NCBI GenBank assembly: GCA_023974075.1
Contig: JAMFTG010000207.1
Span: 142,501 to 206,500 of the forward strand
DNA: 64,000 nucleotides
Reading direction: 5' to 3'
From: Chaenocephalus aceratus
Taxonomy: Eukaryota > Chordata > Actinopteri > Perciformes > Channichthyidae
Position numbers and translations under genes: made by a program. Position 1 is the stretch's first letter. Each line of letters begins with the position of its first letter. The notes under the pieces are model-generated. The model saw only the letters and a list, made by a program, of their open reading frames with translations. It did not search any database and was not told the DNA's origin. This document shows positions 25,280 to 37,333 of this stretch, one piece after another.

Positions 25280-27258
25280 CCAGGGTCATAGCCGGTCCTC
25301 TCCGCCCGGTTCCTCACCCCTCTGTGATGTTGAAACGTAGCAGGCAGCAGCCCGAGGGTTTAACTTTGAGGAGGATGCAAGGCTGTCTTTCCATTAGGAA
25401 TCTGTCGAGTTGTGCCAGGATCACTCGGGGCACGCTGGGCTCTATAATTGCCTCGGGGGGAAGGTGTAAAGGCGTTCGAAGCGGCAACATTGGCCTCAAA
25501 AGTCTGTCTTCTTCTCCAGTTTCTGTGTTACCTGGAAGTTCTTCACAGAGTGTGTTCAGCAGGTGAAACGGACAGAAATCGTTGAAAGAAAAAAATCCAA
25601 TTAAAGTTAGAAAATTCAATAAATAAATATATGTTTTACTTTAAAGTCATTGGAAGTTTTACAGTCTTTAATTTTGAATCTTTTCCCAACTTTTCTTCCG
25701 AATTATCTCCAGGCGTTTTTCTTCATATCCTCTGCTGGCGATAGTCACAGTTTATCCCGCCCCAGCCTGTCAGTCAGTGATCAGGGAGGAGATGTGCGCC
25801 TGCCAGACAGAACCTGAGGGAGGCAAACACGTTCAGTCCCGATTTAAATACAGAAAGAAACTTTAATTATGCGACTAGTTCTGTACTGATATTTAAAAGC
25901 CCCCATTTAAACCAATTTCTAGCCCAAATTGACCTAAATCCAGTTAATTCTGTGCATACAGTAACATTACGATGTCTTCCTGGTTTGTGTTACGGTTGTG
26001 CGGGAGAGCTTTGTGCCGCCGTCACAGAACCGTTTTCTGCTTACATGTGAGGCTCGCTGACAGTCTGCACTCTGATGGATCACAGCAGGAAATATAAAAC
26101 AGAATACCAGATTAAAGTTAAGGCTCCTGTATCCCGCAGTGCTTGGAAATATGAAAAATATTTCTACAACGGCACCAACCACGACGAAAATACATACTGT
26201 TTGTTTTTATTTAGACATTTGTCAGTTTATACCGAGGCTCACTTTACCCCGACAATGTTGGGTGTGAAATTAAATGAACTCAGTGGGCTAAAACTCGAGC
26301 ACAGACGCCGCAGGAATTAAACATGAGACAAGCCCCCAGAATGCATCTGTCTGAAAACACTTCCCCGTTAATGTTTAAAATATAAATCTTTGGTAAAGTA
26401 AGAAAGAATATCTCGGGGTTCGCAGCTATAAACCAGGCGGTTTAAAAAGCAGTTTTCTTCATAATTACCCATTGTGGACTTTTCTTTTGTTTCCTTTACA
26501 CGTCTTATGACATTAATACATGAAACATTTAGTTTTGGGCTGCAGACAATGAAGTGAAAGGCGCCGGGATGTAATTAAAAGTGATGGATTGTAAGTACTT
26601 TGGCCAGTCATCCATGATTAGATGCGATTAAGGCTTTGTGCTACATTGCATTTTATTATGCAAGCGCGAGCATTTCCCCTCATTGTCACGCGAGTAAATA
26701 CAAACGTTGTGTACACAAATCATTACAGGGATGGAGACACTCTTTTCGGAGACGGGAAGCAGCATGCTGAGGAGTCTGGCGTTTCATTAAGAGTGATCTT
26801 GAAGTCTTAACTCGGAGCGAACAAACATGTCATCGTCTGGAGGAGATGAAAGGCTTTGGAGGGCGCACACCTGGCTCCGCTAACGGACGAACAAAAGCAT
26901 CTTGTTTGGCCTTGGAGAAGCTTCCACACACTCTTCCCACACAGCTTCTCTCACGGTCAGGCGGCGCAGATCCCCGTGTGAACGCGTCCACGGAGCGGCC
27001 CCTCAGTAACACTTCCACTCGTCGTAAACGAAGGTGAACGTGGAGATTAAGAGTAAACGAGTGTTTCTCAGAGGCTTGTATCCGTCCTCCGTTCAGTCGA
27101 TGGCCTCGTGCTGAGTCGGTTCTGCAGAGGGAACGACGAGTCGCTTTGAAGCTTACAGATTGCAAATGTAACCGGTCTGGTTTGACGCCACATGTGATCT
27201 CTGCGTTGTGTTGAATAAATGAGAACGACTTCTTTCTTGCCAACCAGGATTTATTCTC
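25280..27258. other. intronic sequence, possible conserved non-coding stretch
   Basis: No exon or transposon was recognised. 26500-26700 is repeat-free with several TAATTA/ATTAAAA-type motifs and could be a conserved regulatory element; not testable here. Confidence 0.4.
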
Positions 27259-27315
27259 TGTGCAAAACAGAATGTAATAATTAAAGCAGGAAATGGCAGC
27301 TTTCTAGCTTCACAC
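27259..27315. repeat. direct repeat, left copy
   Basis: TGTGCAAAACAGAATGTAAT and the following approximately 35 bp (AATTAAAGCAGGAAATGG, CTTTCTAGCTTCACACCT) recur at 28141-28204, on the other side of the MITE pair. The right copy has a 7-bp insertion. Confidence 0.85.
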
Positions 27316-27447
27316 CTCTCCTCAGTGGGGCCTGAAGCTAACTCAGGAAAGTATACAGAGTTCTAAATAATACAACCAACAGATATACATCTATCCATGG
27401 TGGCAAACCGGCTTTTATTTGTAAACCAATATACACAAATATAACCA

Positions 27448-27809
27448 TTAAAGGTGGGGTAGGTAAGTTTCAGAAACCGGCTCGAGATCGCTAGAATTTG
27501 AAAATACACAACCGGAGAAAATCTGCCACTTCCTCACAGAGCCCCTCCCCCAACACACACGAACGCGCACATGACCAATGAGGGCACGAGAACAGTGTGT
27601 GCCCCGATGGAAGGCTGACAGGCAGGTAGGCCATCCGATTGGTTGTACTTTTTACAGTATCACGGCTTCCACAGATGAAATTTTTGTATGGATTTGTTGT
27701 CAAAGCACTTCAGATATTCATTGCTATCGGGATGTTAAGAGCATTCCATGGAATATAACAAAAAGTGTATCTCGAGCCGGTTTCTGAAACTTACCTACCC
27801 CACCTTTAA
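27448..27809 (+). mobile_element. TTAA-type MITE (family B), full length
   Basis: Left end TTAAAGGTGGGGTAGGTAAG, right end CTTACCTACCCCACCTTTAA. The inverted repeats extend inward through GTTTCAGAAACCGGCTCGAG. TTAA at both edges is the target site. About 350 bp, non-coding. Other copies: 27806-28075 (inverted, partial), 41002-41340 and 62037-62359. TTAA duplication suggests a piggyBac-type mobiliser, though the tip sequence alone does not prove it. Confidence 0.85.
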
Positions 27810-28075
27810 GTGCTTTGACAAAAAATCCATAAAAAACCGTCATCTGTAGAAGCCGTGATACTGTCAAAAGTACATCCAATCCGTTTAGCCGGCTAAACGG
27901 ATTGGATGGCCTACCTGCCTGTCAGCCTTCCATCGGGGCACACACTTATCTCTGCCCTCATTGGTCATGTGCGCGTTCGTGTGTGTTGGGGGAGGGGCAG
28001 ATTTTCTCCGGTTGTGTATTTTCAAATTCTAGCGATCTCGAGCCGGTTTCTCAAACTTACCTACCCCACCTTTAA
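27806..28075 (-). mobile_element. TTAA-type MITE (family B), inverted partial copy abutting the first
   Basis: Directly after the first copy comes a partial copy in the opposite orientation, ending CTTACCTACCCCACCTTTAA. It contains a small palindrome, CCAATCCGTTTAGCCGGCTA followed by AACGGATTGG (27878-27907). Together the pair forms an inverted repeat. Confidence 0.8.
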
Positions 28076-28140
28076 TTTACACTTACATAACAAACAATAC
28101 AATTTACAGTTACAAAACACAACAAGAATACCCACATACC

Positions 28141-28204
28141 TGTGCAAAACAGAATGTAATAATTAAAGCAGGAAATGGCTTCATCAGCTTTCTAGCTTCA
28201 CACC
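28141..28204. repeat. direct repeat, right copy
   Basis: Copy of 27259-27315 with TTCATCA inserted. A further matching block (CTCAGTGGGCTGAAGCTAAC, about 28391) lies about 190 bp further on; the left copy has the same block contiguous. Confidence 0.85.
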
Positions 28205-29864
<1,660 letters not shown>

Positions 29865-29953
29865 TGCACATTAGAGATAAAATAAGAAGTACTTTATTGA
29901 TCCCAATGTGGGACATGTTTGCGTTGCAGCAGGCATTGCACATTAGAGATAAA
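29865..29953 (-). mobile_element. very short retroposon insertion with 17-bp target duplication
   Basis: A 17-bp direct repeat (TGCACATTAGAGATAAA at 29865-29881 and 29937-29953) flanks 55 bp. On the minus strand the insert ends CCCACATTGGGATCAATAAA then GTACTTCTTAT, the usual 3' end of a fish non-LTR retroposon. This is a severely 5'-truncated insertion. Confidence 0.7.
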
Positions 29954-30784
29954 CAATTCTATAATGTCAACATGTCAAAATAGAAGGAAAACAACATCAA
30001 GAATAGAAATACCAATTAACAGTAAACAATGTATCTGTTCAGTGACAGAGTGAGTAAAGGACCCTGTGTTCAGGTTACCAGCGTTCCTTCCCCATGTGGG
30101 ATCAGTGAACGCTTCCCACATGTTTGCAGAAGCTCTCGATGTGAACATAAGTCCAATCTGCGTCTGCATGGAGCCAATGGGACATGAAATTGGCTTCAAC
30201 ACCCACCAATCGACCAATGGGAGCCCCCTCTGGCCTTTTGTAATATGTGGGCCGAGATGCATGCCGCCGAACACATCTCGTGAAAGTGCCTTTTAAAATG
30301 GACTAGACCCAGTTCATGCAATACAAATCTGCATTACCTGACAATATGGCAATAAAACGCCTTTAAATAGACGATAATTGAGATTTAAAGACGTTTGTTG
30401 GAGCCAGTATTTTGATTTGATAAGAAAGGCCACCTCATTGTGACGTCTGTAGTCAAAGCACTAAAGGACTACAATTCCCACGGCGCCGGTGCTGAAGCCA
30501 CAGTGATGGGCAACGAGTTCTGTTTAAGGCGTCGAGTGGCTTGGTGGAAAGACAAGGAAGGAAGCCACGACGGCGTTATTGAAAGAGTAAAGATTACAAC
30601 ACTATCCGATTCTTATTAACTATTGGATTAAATGTCAATAAAGATTATTTTTAAGCTGAAATCCAAATTCTACTTAATGAATAATATATAAGCCATCCAA
30701 AAGACCATTTCATGTATTCAGTTGCTCGGTTTTGGAGTTTGTGCCGGAAAAAAACCTTGAAAATGCAAATGATTCCAGTGTTAT
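29954..30784. other. intronic sequence, no clear feature
   Basis: No exon or complete repeat was recognised. Confidence 0.5.
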
Positions 30785-32870
30785 GGCTGATAGGGGGGAC
30801 GGTGCTGATGAGGGGGGGCGGTGGCTGATGAGGGGGGGCGGTGCTGATGAGGGGGGCGGTGCTGATGAGGGGGGGCGGTGCTGATGAGGGGGGGCGGGTG
30901 CTGATGAGGGGGGACGGTGCTGATGAGGGGGGCGGTGCTGATGAGGGGGGGGCGGTGCTGATGAGGGGGGGGTGCTGATGAGGGGGGACGGTGCTGATGA
31001 GGGGGGCGGTGCTGATGAGGGGGGACGGTGCTGATGAGGGGGGACGGTGCTGATGAGGGGGGACGGTGCTGATGAGGGGGGACGGTGCTGATGAGGGGGG
31101 CGGGGCCGGTGCTGATGAGGGGGGACGGTGCTGATGAGGGGGGGACGGTGGGCTGATGAGGGGGGGTGGTGCTGATGAGGGGGGACGGTGCTGATGAGGG
31201 GGGACGGTGTGATAAGGGGGGGTGGTGCTGATGAGGGGGGACGGTGCTGATGAGGGGGGGGCGGTGCTGATGAGGGGGGACGGTGCTGATGAGGGGGGAC
31301 GGTGCTGATGAGGGGGGGGGGGGGGGGCGCGATGAGGGGGGGGGCGGTGCTGATGAGGGGGGACGGTGCTGATGAGAAGGGACGGTGCTGATGAGAAGGG
31401 ACGGTGCTGATGAGAAGGGACGGTTGCTGATGAGGGGGGGGTGGTGCTGATGAGGGGGGGGCGGTTGCTGATGAGGGGGGACGGTGCTGATGAGAAGGGA
31501 CGGTGCTGATGAGAAGGGACGGTGCTGATGAGGGGGGACGGTGTTGATGAGAAGGGACGGTTGCTGATGAGGGGGGGACGGTGTTGATGAGGGGGGGCGG
31601 TGCTGATGAGGGGGGGGCGGTGCTGATGAGGGGGGACGGTGCTGATGAGAAGGGACGGTGCTGATGAGGGGGGGGCGGTGCTGATGAGGGGGGACGGTGC
31701 TGATGAGAAGGGACGGTGCTGATGAGAAGGACGGTGCTGATGAGGGGGGACGGTGTTGATGAGGGGGGGCGGTGCTGATGAGAAGGGACGGTGCTGATGA
31801 GGGGGGACGGTGTTGATGAGGGGGGACGGTGCTGATGAGGGGGGGGCGGTGCTGATGAGGGGGGACGGTGCTGATGAGGGGGACGGTGTTGATGAGGGGG
31901 GACGGTGCTGATGAGGGGGGGGCGGTGCTGATGAGGGGGGACGGTGCTGATGAGAAGGGACGGTGCTGATGAGGGGGACGGTGTTGATGAGGGGGGGCGG
32001 TGCTGATGAGAAGGGACGGTGCTGATGAGGGGGGACGGTGTTGATGAGGGGGGGCGGTGCTGATGAGAAGGGACGGTGCTGATGAGGGGGGACGGTGTTG
32101 ATGAGGGGGGGCGGTGCTGATGAGAAGGGACGGTGCTGATGAGGGGGGCGGTGCTGATGAGAAGGGACGTTGTTGATGGGGGGGGGGCGGTGCTGATGAG
32201 GGGGGCGGTGCTGATGAGAAGGGACGGTGTTGATGAGGGGGGGGCGGTGCTGATGAGAAGGGACGGTGCTGATGAGGGGGGCGGTGCTGATGAGAAGGGA
32301 CGGTGTTGATGGGGGGGGGCGGTTGCTGATGAGGGGGGCGGTGCTGATGAGAAGGGACGGTGTTGATGAGGGGGGGGCGGTGCTGATGAGAAGGGACGGT
32401 TGCTGATGAGGGGGACGGTGCTGATGAGGGGGGGGCGGTGCTGATGAGGGGGGACGGTGCTGATGAGAAGGGACGGTGCTGATGAGGGGGGACGGTGTTG
32501 ATGAGGGGGGGGCGGTGCTGATGAGGGGGGACTGGTGCTGATGAGAAGGGACGGTGCTGTGATGAGGGGGGACGGTGCTGATGAGGGGGGGGCGGTGCTG
32601 ATGAGGGGGGGCGGTGCTGATGAGGGGGGGCGGTGCTGATGAGGGGGGACGGTGTTGATGAGGGGGGGGCGGTGTTGATGAGGGGGGACGGTGTTGATGA
32701 GGGGGGGGCGGTGGTTGATGAGGGGGGGGCGGGTGTTGATGAGGGGGGGCGGTGTTGATGAGGGGGGGCGGTGCTGATGAGGGGGGGGCGGTGCTGATGA
32801 GGGGGGGGCGGTGCTGATGAGGGGGGGCGGTGCTGATGAGGGGGGGCGGCGCTGATAAGGGGGGGCGGTG
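30785..32870. repeat. G-rich 18-22-bp minisatellite, about 105 copies
   Basis: The unit is GGTGCTGATGAGGGGGGAC with G-runs of 6-9, alternating with a GATGAGAAGGGAC variant and a GTTGATGAG variant. The plus strand (ncam2 sense) is the G-rich strand. The C-rich strand stays open as long Pro/His/Ser-rich frames (HQHRPPSSAP-like), which are by-products of the repeat and not genes. Confidence 0.97.
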
Positions 32871-33615
32871 CAGAACGCCGTGTCAAAACGCAGCGATGGA
32901 TGGGTGCTTTCCGAGTCTTGTGCCAGGTGCCGATCCTGAATGGTTAACAGGAGTTTCAAATAGAAACCCAGGACACGAGCATCGCCGAGCGACAGTCTGC
33001 TGATGTCCGCACAGATCATCCCGACCCGATGCCTCGTTCCAGTAGAGTTGTAAAACCCACGTTGAACATGAGGGACAGCGCGGTTTCCTCATTGATTCCC
33101 TTATTAAATCAACTCCAGTCCCACGAGACGCAGCGAAGAAGAAGAAGAAAGGATTTTGAAAGCTTTGATGTGTAGAAAAAAACGGCAGCCAGCTCGATAT
33201 TTTCCTCATATTTTGCACTTTCACCGTTTATTGTTGTCTGGGTCTTTTGTTGTTTAGGCGTGGGAGCGACTTTCCGCTGAGGGACAAATTGCCTCGAGAC
33301 GTCCCTCGCTGTAAATTCAGCTCGATTTCCAAAATGAAACGACAAAAGATAAACAACTGTTTGTTTCACACGGGTCCAAGCGCGGTTCACACTTTGTCTC
33401 TGGGACGTCAATAAGGGGGGTCAGGCACTCAGATGGGACAACATGTGCTCAAATGGATTTGTAGACAAACAAAGGCATTACATATTACGACATAGCAAAG
33501 AATGAGCCGCCTGTGAGGAGGATTTAAACATCAAGCATTATCCATTTTTAAATGTCTTAAAACAGAGCCATTTGAATATTCATGTGGGTCTTCAACCCTC
33601 CTCTTGTCTTCGTGT
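32871..33615. other. intronic sequence, no clear feature
   Basis: No exon or repeat was recognised; I checked it specifically for the missing cytoplasmic exon. Confidence 0.5.
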
Positions 33616-33637
33616 CCCCCCCCCCCCCCCCCCCCCC
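33616..33637. repeat. poly-C run
   Basis: 22 C in a row; its length in the assembly may be inexact. Confidence 0.95.
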
Positions 33638-33723
33638 TTACTCTGGTGTCCTGTTTTAACTGCTATCACATTAACACACAAAACATGAATCATCACCAAA
33701 TTTCATTTAACACCCTTTCAAAC

Positions 33724-33900
33724 TGTAGATAGATAGATCTTTATTTGTCATTGTACCGGTACAACGACATTACGATAGACTCAAGGTGCCAACACGCGAC
33801 AACAAGACAATATAAAAACAACAAGACACTATAAAAACAATAAAAACAATAAATGGGACTTAAAAAAGACAACATATTGTATCAGCATACTGGTACACAT
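33724..33900 (-). mobile_element. non-LTR retroposon 3' end
   Basis: On the minus strand it ends TACAATGACAAATAAAGATC then TATCTATCTAC, a non-LTR tail with AATAAAG and an (ATCT)n-like end. The upstream body is too diverged to type. Confidence 0.55.
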
Positions 33901-34029
33901 GAAGAACTGCAGTAAATATGCAAAGAACAGACACTGAGCATGTGTTGCTGTGCCTGGTGTGATCCATGTGGGGGAGGGGCGCATAAGAGCGGGAAATGTA
34001 TCAAAGTTCTGTGTGTGTGGCCGAGCATT

Positions 34030-34200
34030 ACTCTACTTGTGGGGACCTAGATCTGTTTACACAGTCACGTGTGGGGACTCGCCTCCCTTATGGGGACACA
34101 TTGGAGGTCCCCATGAGGGGGATCATTAATTTTAGGGTGAAGACTTGGTTAGGGTAAGGATAAGTCTTCAGGAAATGCATGTAAGTCAATGTAATGTCCC
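34030..34200. repeat. old interspersed repeat with TGGGGACC blocks
   Basis: CTTGTGGGGACCTAGATCTG, TTATGGGGACACATTGGAGG and AGTCAATGTAATGTCCCC match a known fish dispersed repeat pattern (TGGGGACC ... GGTTAGGG ... TGTCCCC). The family name is not certain. Confidence 0.5.
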
Positions 34201-34204
34201 CTGA

Positions 34205-34457
34205 AGTTCCATATTACTTTATTTTTCAGAGTGTGGTGTTTTCGTGGCAACTTAACAAAGGTCTGGCAACAACAACAACAAAACGCAGCGCCATATCGGC
34301 ACTAGTCTTCAAATCCTCCACAGGGTCCCTTTAAGATGGAGGATCATGAGATTTCACTCCCCGTTCTGCTTCAGTCCCTGCACACAAGCACGGTGCCCTT
34401 ACGTGCACTCTTCAACTCGAAGTAGGATTTATTTGATGGATACCAATCTTCCCTTAA

Positions 34458-34459
<2 letters not shown>
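34205..34459 (+). repeat. 255-bp dispersed duplicate, copy 1
   Basis: Nearly identical (two substitutions seen) to 44506-44760, same orientation, 10.3 kb apart. This copy is followed at once by (TG)n; the other is preceded by (TG)n. It has no coding signal. Confidence 0.9.

Positions 34460-34491
<32 letters not shown>
34460..34491. repeat. (TG)n microsatellite
   Basis: Short pure TG tract directly after the 255-bp duplicate. Confidence 0.95.
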
Positions 34492-34493
<2 letters not shown>

Positions 34494-35370
34494 CATGAAG
34501 CCTTGATGCAATCGACTGTCAAACAAAAAAGTTATGATCGATGAAAGTAGTAAATCGGTCAGATTTGACCCAAAGACAAAAGGAGGGTTCAATGAAACCA
34601 TCCCTTGAACAAAGCCCCATTATGCCGCTGCATTATTCTCAGTTAAGATAAGGTGTGTTTTTAATGCAGATAAAAGCTCTCACACATCACACGGTGGAAA
34701 CGCATTCATCTTGTTTCCACATTATCATAAAGACAAAGCCGTTTCGTCCCTCTGATGAAATACTCAAAACTACACTCGTTCCTGCGAGGCTGTCGGCCAA
34801 TCAAACGGCTGCTGCTTCATGACACTCCAACGTATATATTCTACCTCTCTTTTTTTCCACCTTGAAATGATTCAAATCAAAAGCAAATGGGAGGTGTGCC
34901 AGCGCTGAGAGGACGTTATTCAGGCCTGCTGTATGTTGGCAGAGAAACGAGAGCAGAGAGGATTTCAAAAAAGCCCGGCGAGATGCTCCGAGTCTTTTTG
35001 ATCAAATGAAATCACTAAATGTAACTTCTGGTGATTTGATGCACTTTCATTGCGTTGTAGCTGGAAGTGAAAGAAGCATGCTGAGATGACTTGTTGTCCG
35101 TCGTATCGGTCAAGATCCACAATATCTAAATAAATAAAGAGCTTGTTGAGCATTAAAGCACGCATACATGTCACAGTCGAGGCACACCGCAGACAGATGG
35201 ACCTGGAAACGAGCTTGAGAAGTCCTTTTTAGGGGACAGGACCGTGGTTTGGCTCTAATATCGACAGAAAACGAGACTTATCTGGTGCTAAAAGTCAGCA
35301 ATCCACGATCTCTCCTCAGAGCACCCTGCTCAATCGAGTCAGATGCATCCATGGGGCGTCCAGCTGCTCA
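34492..35370. other. intronic sequence, no clear feature
   Basis: No exon or complete transposon was recognised. Confidence 0.5.
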
Positions 35371-35675
35371 GGGGCCTCATCTATAAAGGGGTATACGCTC
35401 AAAAAATGGCGTAATGTTCTAATGTTTCTAGGCAATGTTTGCGATTTATAAAATACTAACTTGACGGGAAAACGTGCGGTCCTCCACGCAAACTCTAACC
35501 CAGACGAGAAACTGCGACCCCGTTGGCAGAAAGAAGGATGGAGAGAAATGTGTGGAAATAAGACCATAAATAAAACGTTACCTCTCATTTATCAGATATG
35601 AAGAATTCACTTTCACACATCGATTAAAGCCAATCTTAAAATGATTAAACAGACGCCTGTTTGAGACTCCTCAGT

Positions 35676-35722
<47 letters not shown>

Positions 35723-36895
35723 ACCTGGAGACATAAGTAAATACGGATGTTATTGAAAACCACCTCGAATATGTGTGTTAATGTTATGAAATGTTTTCTC
35801 ATAAATGATGCGGTTTTGCATCGGGGAATCCCTCCGGAGTGTAGTCATGACGACTGGATCTGAATTATGTTTTCGTATTTGGTGGTTTGTGTCCCAGCTG
35901 TCGATCAGCTCCCCTCCCCCCGCAACAACTCTATATCCACCAGTTAGAGGAAATACAACTCATGTGTTTTGTTATATTACAATTGACCACATGGTGTTCT
36001 TAGCTTCCAGACCTCCTGTGTTTTACGAGCGACTTCTCAAGTCTTAGCAAAACCATGCTCGTATCTACAACCTATAGGTTGTAGATACGAGCATGGTTTT
36101 ATATTCTACCACGTTTAATCGTGTTTTATGCCGTTTGCTAAGACTTGAGAAGTCGCTCGTAAAACACAGGAGGTCTGGAAGCTAAGAACACCATGTGGTC
36201 AATTGTAATATAACAAAACACATAGTTGTATTCCCTCTAACTGGGGGATATAGAGTTGCTGCGGGGGGAGGGGAGCTGATCGACAGCTGGGACACAAACC
36301 ACCAAATACGAAAACATAATTCAGATCCAGTCGTCATGACTACACTCCGGAGGGATTCCCCGATCACTTCTTAGTCTCTCATCAGGGGGGGTCTCCTGTC
36401 CCCGGTACACACACTGCCTGAGGAAGGCTATGTGTATTATTTTGTCATGAACCTTTTTCGGACCACTTATTTATTTATGTCGGAGACGATCCGACCTCCA
36501 TGCTGCTACTCTGTTCAAACGGCATCCACCAAACAATAGGATTTATCTCCACCTCCCGAAAATAAAATCTGACACGGTGTGAGACGTCTTTTCTAGCTGT
36601 TCCGTCGTCATTTCCTGCTCTCCTTCATAAAGTCAGTCAGAATGAATGAATGGGCGTTTCTTTGACTATGTATAGGCACATCTGGGCGTTACGTGAAGTC
36701 CGCAAAAGCTGCATCGCATTTCGAGTCGGTTGTGATTTATAAAGGGAAACCGGCGTAGGAAGTACTGTCCGCACTTTCCTCGCCGGTACGCAATGTTCGG
36801 TGAATCGGAAAATATCTGTACCTATTTTTTGGATTTCTCCTCCGTGAGCATCCTTCCCACGCGAATCCTACGCACGGCGTTATACACGAGGCCCC
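35371..36895. mobile_element. DNA transposon remnant with GGGGCCTCAT-type ends
   Basis: Left end GGGGCCTCATCTATAAAGGG then GTATACGC; right end GGCGTTATACACGAGGCCCC. The inverted ends and the TTATAAA-rich subterminal sequence fit a fish non-autonomous DNA element. There is no transposase. It contains (CA)n at 35676-35720 and a large palindrome at 35820-36364. Confidence 0.55.
35820..36364. repeat. large palindrome (foldback), two arms of about 230 bp
   Basis: The left arm 35820-36050 starts ATCGGGGAATCCCTCCGGAG. The right arm 36135-36364 is its reverse complement with about five differences, ending GGAGGGATTCCCCGAT. The centre holds a second, perfect palindrome (36049-36100, AAAACCATGCTCGTATCTAC...) and a 35-bp loop. 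A transcript through ncam2 would carry a long hairpin about 850 nt before the last exon. Confidence 0.95.
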
Positions 36896-37218
36896 GTGGA
36901 GCATGAGCAACGTCTATCTTTGGATGCCTGTGCCGCCTCGTGAAGGGTTCTTATATTTAATATCCCTGCTGCCTTTTCACTTCAATTAAAAGCAGCCTTA
37001 TTAATCCCAAAGGGTGCACACAGAGGTGATTACTGGCCGTCTCCAAAGCAGGAAGTCCACACTCTGGAGAACTCCATTACATGTGCCTGCTTCACACAAA
37101 GACATCCCATAGGTGGTCACTCAGTGCATTCACGTTCATTGTAAATGTCTTGTAATTGCGGTAGTGATGCGTGTGTCGTGTGGATTTAGCATTCATGCCT
37201 CTTTCTCTCTCCCCGCAG
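36896..37218 (+). other. ncam2: end of last ncam2 intron
   Basis: Ordinary sequence ending in a good acceptor: TCTTTCTCTCTCCCCGCAG up to 37218. Confidence 0.7.
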
Positions 37219-37333
37219 GAAACTACCGCTGAAGGAAGAAAATGGAAAAGAGTGTCTCAAGCCGGATACGATTGAAATCAAAGTGCACGGTGACAACTTC
37301 ATCCACACAAAGCTCGACGACAGCAAAGCGTAG
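37219..37333 (+). CDS. ncam2: ncam2 last coding exon: C-terminal cytoplasmic tail and stop
   Basis: After the acceptor CCCCGCAG the first G completes a phase-2 codon. The frame then reads [37 protein letters not shown] and stop TAG (37331-37333). [17 protein letters not shown] and the terminal DDSKA closely match the C-terminus of vertebrate NCAM2; NCAM1 ends in ESKA after a different, Glu/Pro-rich sequence, so the call is ncam2. The tail lies in the cytoplasm and in the family takes part in signalling and cytoskeletal contacts. The entry phase (2) equals the exit phase of the transmembrane exon, so the normal intervening exon can be skipped without a frameshift. Confidence 0.93.

Noticed and set aside
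25785..25815. Possible missing ncam2 exon end (QTEPEG)
   Set aside because: Looks like TEPE, but no GT donor follows and the upstream frame lacks the expected acidic sequence.
26075..26320. Possible missing ncam2 cytoplasmic exon (contains TNHDEN)
   Set aside because: The surrounding residues do not resemble the NCAM tail, and I see no acceptor and donor in the required phase 2.
26830..27243. 137-codon open frame on the minus strand
   Set aside because: Arg/Ser-rich with no domain, antisense to the ncam2 intron; most likely chance.
30785..32870. Hammerhead-ribozyme core CTGATGAG in every unit
   Set aside because: There is no matching GAAA box, no stem II hairpin and no cleavage-site stem; the match is an 8-base coincidence repeated by the array.
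30710..33019. Pro/His/Ser-rich open frames of about 700-770 codons on the minus strand
   Set aside because: Two overlapping frames give the same kind of periodic peptide; this is the C-rich strand of a G-rich array inside an ncam2 intron.
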